Shown piece by piece: positions 61,881-64,000 of a stretch of 64,000 nucleotides of DNA. This stretch comes from Prostheceraeus crozeri (lineage: Eukaryota > Platyhelminthes > Polycladida > Euryleptidae), in the NCBI GenBank assembly GCA_907163375.1, contig CAJQUW010003080.1:372001-436000 (forward strand), read 5' to 3'. Position 1 is the first letter of the stretch, and every line of letters begins with the position of its first letter. A model generated the notes under the pieces. That model was not told the origin of the DNA and did not search any database. It saw only the letters and a program-made list of their open reading frames with translations. Position numbers and translations under genes: made by a program.

Positions 61881-63089
61881 TAGCAAGTAAGTAATGAGGC
61901 ACTCCTGTTGTTAGGGCTTATGTGAATGCAAAAGCTACAATATTGGGACAAGTTAACCGCAAGCTAAATAACTACAGGCATGTAGCAAATTTGATAATAA
62001 AAAAACTGACATGAAATACTACAAGTTTTTTTCGAAGGCGCGAGCAATTTGCTGTGCTTTATATTTAAGTGTATCGATTAGTTTGTCTTAAAGATAACTC
62101 TTGATTTAAGTAATGTGAAATTGTCAAATATTAATGTTAAGAAATATTTATGCAATTTTATGTTGTCATACATGTAATTAATTGGCAAGACTGAAATTGC
62201 GGCAAAGGCGCTTGTAGGCAAGCGAACTGGATCGTGTTTACGTTTTAGAAGTTAGAAGATCAATCAGTCAGTTGCACTTTTATAAATGGTTATTTGTAAA
62301 TACCCCCTGATGACGGAACTAAACCTCGACTCGTCAAGAGCAAGCAGCTATATCCTGGCAGATTGTAAAAATGTCAATTATTTTAAAAAATAGTTATTAA
62401 TTGGATTGTCTTTCAGCTAATTTTAAGCATTTAGTTGATGAAATATTCAAATACTTATTTGTGGATAATTCGAAAACATTTTGACTTTGTTTTCATTTTC
62501 ATAAATGATACCGGTATATGTTAAGCTTCACTTTTTTATGAAAAGTTATGCGTTGCAGTGTAAAGCATAAAGTTGAATATAAAATGATAAACTAAACGAT
62601 AATTTTGACATGTGGAAGGTGCTATAACTTTCGTTAAAGAAAATGAAGGCTAAAAAGCAGACCAGAGATGTTTATGGACTGGACTGAGAAAGGCCTAAAA
62701 GTCAAGTTATACAAAAGCATAACCAAAGATATTAGACCTTTCTTGCTACATGCAGCATATGCAGCCTACTATTCCTGTCTGAACTGGGCTTGGACAGAAA
62801 AACTTGACTAATGTCCATCTCAGAAGCAAGTTGATGATAAATTTTGACCTCTTTCCAATGACAAGGTGTTAATCAATTCATGAATGCAAAAGTACATTCA
62901 TTGCAATTAATTGCTCATATTGAAAAATTGCAATTGATTGAATAATTGCCGAAGAAGAAAATGATATGGTACTTCATCAATTAGTTCCCAATGATATTGA
63001 AATTTTATTGATTATTTAGCACCAGCAAATTGCAATCAACTACTGACAATTCCTGGTTGTAAGAGAGAATACGGTATTTGTCCACTTAC

Positions 63090-63204
63090 CCGAGTATGTG
63101 CATTATTTGCCACCCCATTCAAATTCGAATGACTCTCGCTTCTTACTGTTTCCATGGCAACATCTCCTTGTTCGGTATCTGCAGGCTCCACACTGGTACA
63201 GCAA
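63090..63204 (-). CDS. NCKX/SLC24-like exchanger, cytosolic-loop exon (exon A)
   Basis: This is an internal coding exon of the minus-strand exchanger gene. A T-rich tract ending in TTTTAG precedes it, and a strong donor, CGG|GTAAGTGG, follows at 63089. The exon is 115 bp. It starts with the last base of a split codon and ends in phase 0, giving 38 complete codons. The peptide starts CCTSVEPADTEQGDV and contains METVRSESHSNLNG. It is hydrophilic, with no membrane segment, and fits the start of the large cytosolic loop between the two transport domains of NCKX proteins. The link to the transporter is inferred from strand, phase and order. The exon ends in phase 0 and the next minus-strand exon (42993) begins in phase 0. 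The peptide alone would not identify the family. No further upstream exon was found between 63205 and 64000. Confidence 0.72.
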
Positions 63205-64000
63205 CTAAAATAGAGCATCAAGATGAGATTTCCCTTCAATATTCATATCAGACAATGATTAATAGAAAGTTTTGCGTGTCACGTTGCTTTGAATAAGAGA
63301 GTTAATGAGCTATTCATATTGTTGCTAGGCCATTTAATACACAGGTATAGCTCGTTCAAGCAAGAATAAATGACATCACGATATCTGTACCTCATCCTTA
63401 ATGAGTCTGAGAACAGCATGCAATTACGAAAGAATCATAATGATGAACTGAGATGCGATACTTTGTGAAATAGCATCGCTTTTCATTGAGGCAATTAGCT
63501 GAGAGATGGGAACGTCTGAGACATTATCCATAGTCCGATGTTTTCGAAGTCGTTGATAACGTAAACCATTTAATGTTTTTGAATCTCATGTGAGCACTCT
63601 AGTTTTTGTCACTTTAGTAGACCTGTGTAAACAGAGTCATATGATCAATGATTACATGTTGGCATGCCGATAATAAACCTTGTATGCATTCATAATCATT
63701 TTATCACTATACTTTGTACCCAATGACCGTTTAATTTCAAAAATTTTGATTAGCGAAGTGAAGAAAACTGAGCGAATTCAAAGCCTTCAGAGTAGAAGTA
63801 AGTGACAATGAGAGGATTATATCATGCAAGCTCAGCATAATATAGAAGATGGGCAGAGCTCATATCGTCATCCAGATATGAAATAACCGAGAAAAAATAC
63901 AAAACATGATCACCTTTAGTTGCATCTTTTTAGTTTTTAGTGTAGAAAAGTGCTTCATTGGATCAAGCAGAATTCATTGTTTCAAGTAAAAGAAATTTAG
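63205..64000. other. Intron upstream of exon A; no further gene seen
   Basis: This is AT-rich sequence upstream (on the minus strand) of the 63 kb exon. I see no splice-bounded coding segment, RNA gene or bounded repeat. It is presumably intron leading to exons for the first transport domain outside the window. Confidence 0.5.

Larger units (their letters stand above)
57111..61896 (+). mobile_element. RTE-type LINE, 5'-truncated, interrupted by a CR1/Jockey-type LINE
   Basis: The 5' part 57141-57936 carries the reverse transcriptase core. The 3' part 61406-61896 carries the family C-terminal region (LGDVLGRSGG, then MCSVKL and RLSWYG). The protein-family order resumes across the inserted element within a codon or so, so the two parts were one copy. 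A tail of AAGTAAGTAA-type short repeats ends it at about 61896. The 5' edge is a fold-back (57111-57190). It lies within the 34-bp repeat region: units are found on both sides. Confidence 0.82.
42994..63089 (-). other. Intron of about 20 kb between exons A and B
   Basis: The longest intron seen. It holds the mosaic repeat at 45 kb, the hairpin at 47.05 kb, family Y copy c, a 490-bp tandem duplication, the GC-rich LTR-like block, the deleted Tc1, the SINE palindrome, the 34-bp array and the nested RTE/CR1 elements, all listed separately. The remaining stretches (46.1-47.0, 51.1-53.1, 54.9-55.8 and 61.9-63.09 kb) are AT-rich with no feature I can support. Confidence 0.7.

Overview
The window is AT-rich, intron-dominated animal DNA, most likely from an invertebrate with a large, repeat-filled genome. 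Supporting signs are GT-AG exons separated by introns of about 9-20 kb, tRNA-derived SINE-like repeats, RTE and CR1/Jockey-type non-LTR retrotransposons, and Tc1/mariner and hAT DNA transposons. The species cannot be fixed from the sequence. No bacterial gene organisation is present.

Host gene. One gene runs right to left on the minus strand through the whole window. Five exons are supported, at 63090-63204, 42811-42993, 29830-30150, 20222-20625 and 10357-10516. All four exon-exon junctions match in reading phase (0/0, 0/0, 0/0 and 2/1). The last exon carries the alpha-2 repeat motif LAAGTSIP, typical of K+-dependent Na+/Ca2+ exchangers (NCKX, SLC24). The other exons encode a long Ser-rich, then very acidic, cytosolic loop. 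The 5' exons (alpha-1 repeat) and the final 3' exon(s), which hold the Asp expected after SIP, lie outside the window.

Layout. 1-10356 is intron or downstream DNA holding a 141-bp inverted pair, repeat family B, and a three-layer stack: a duplicated locus, an 8-bp-TSD element (family Y), and a Tc1 element with 200-bp identical TIRs. 10517-20221 holds an RTE 5' fragment, a pogo-like remnant and a SINE. 20626-29829 holds a LINE 3' end, a mariner remnant, a hAT MITE, a family B fold-back and a Leu-tRNA-like gene. 30151-42810 holds a hAT derivative, a Thr-tRNA-like sequence, a SINE and a mariner remnant. 42994-63089 is densest: a mosaic inverted repeat, a perfect hairpin, family Y, a 490-bp tandem duplication, a GC-rich LTR-like block, a deleted Tc1, a SINE insertion with a 63-bp palindrome, a 34-bp tandem array, and an RTE element interrupted by a CR1/Jockey-type element.

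The host exons look intact. Every mobile-element coding region seen is broken by stops, frameshifts or truncation. Several insertions can be bounded exactly by target-site duplications, so the window gives a readable relative history of insertions. No clearly new functional system was found. The most unusual points are the fold-back structures at the 5' sides of retrotransposed insertions, the in-window empty-site paralogue for family Y, and a CCCSCC cluster next to a predicted membrane segment in the exchanger.
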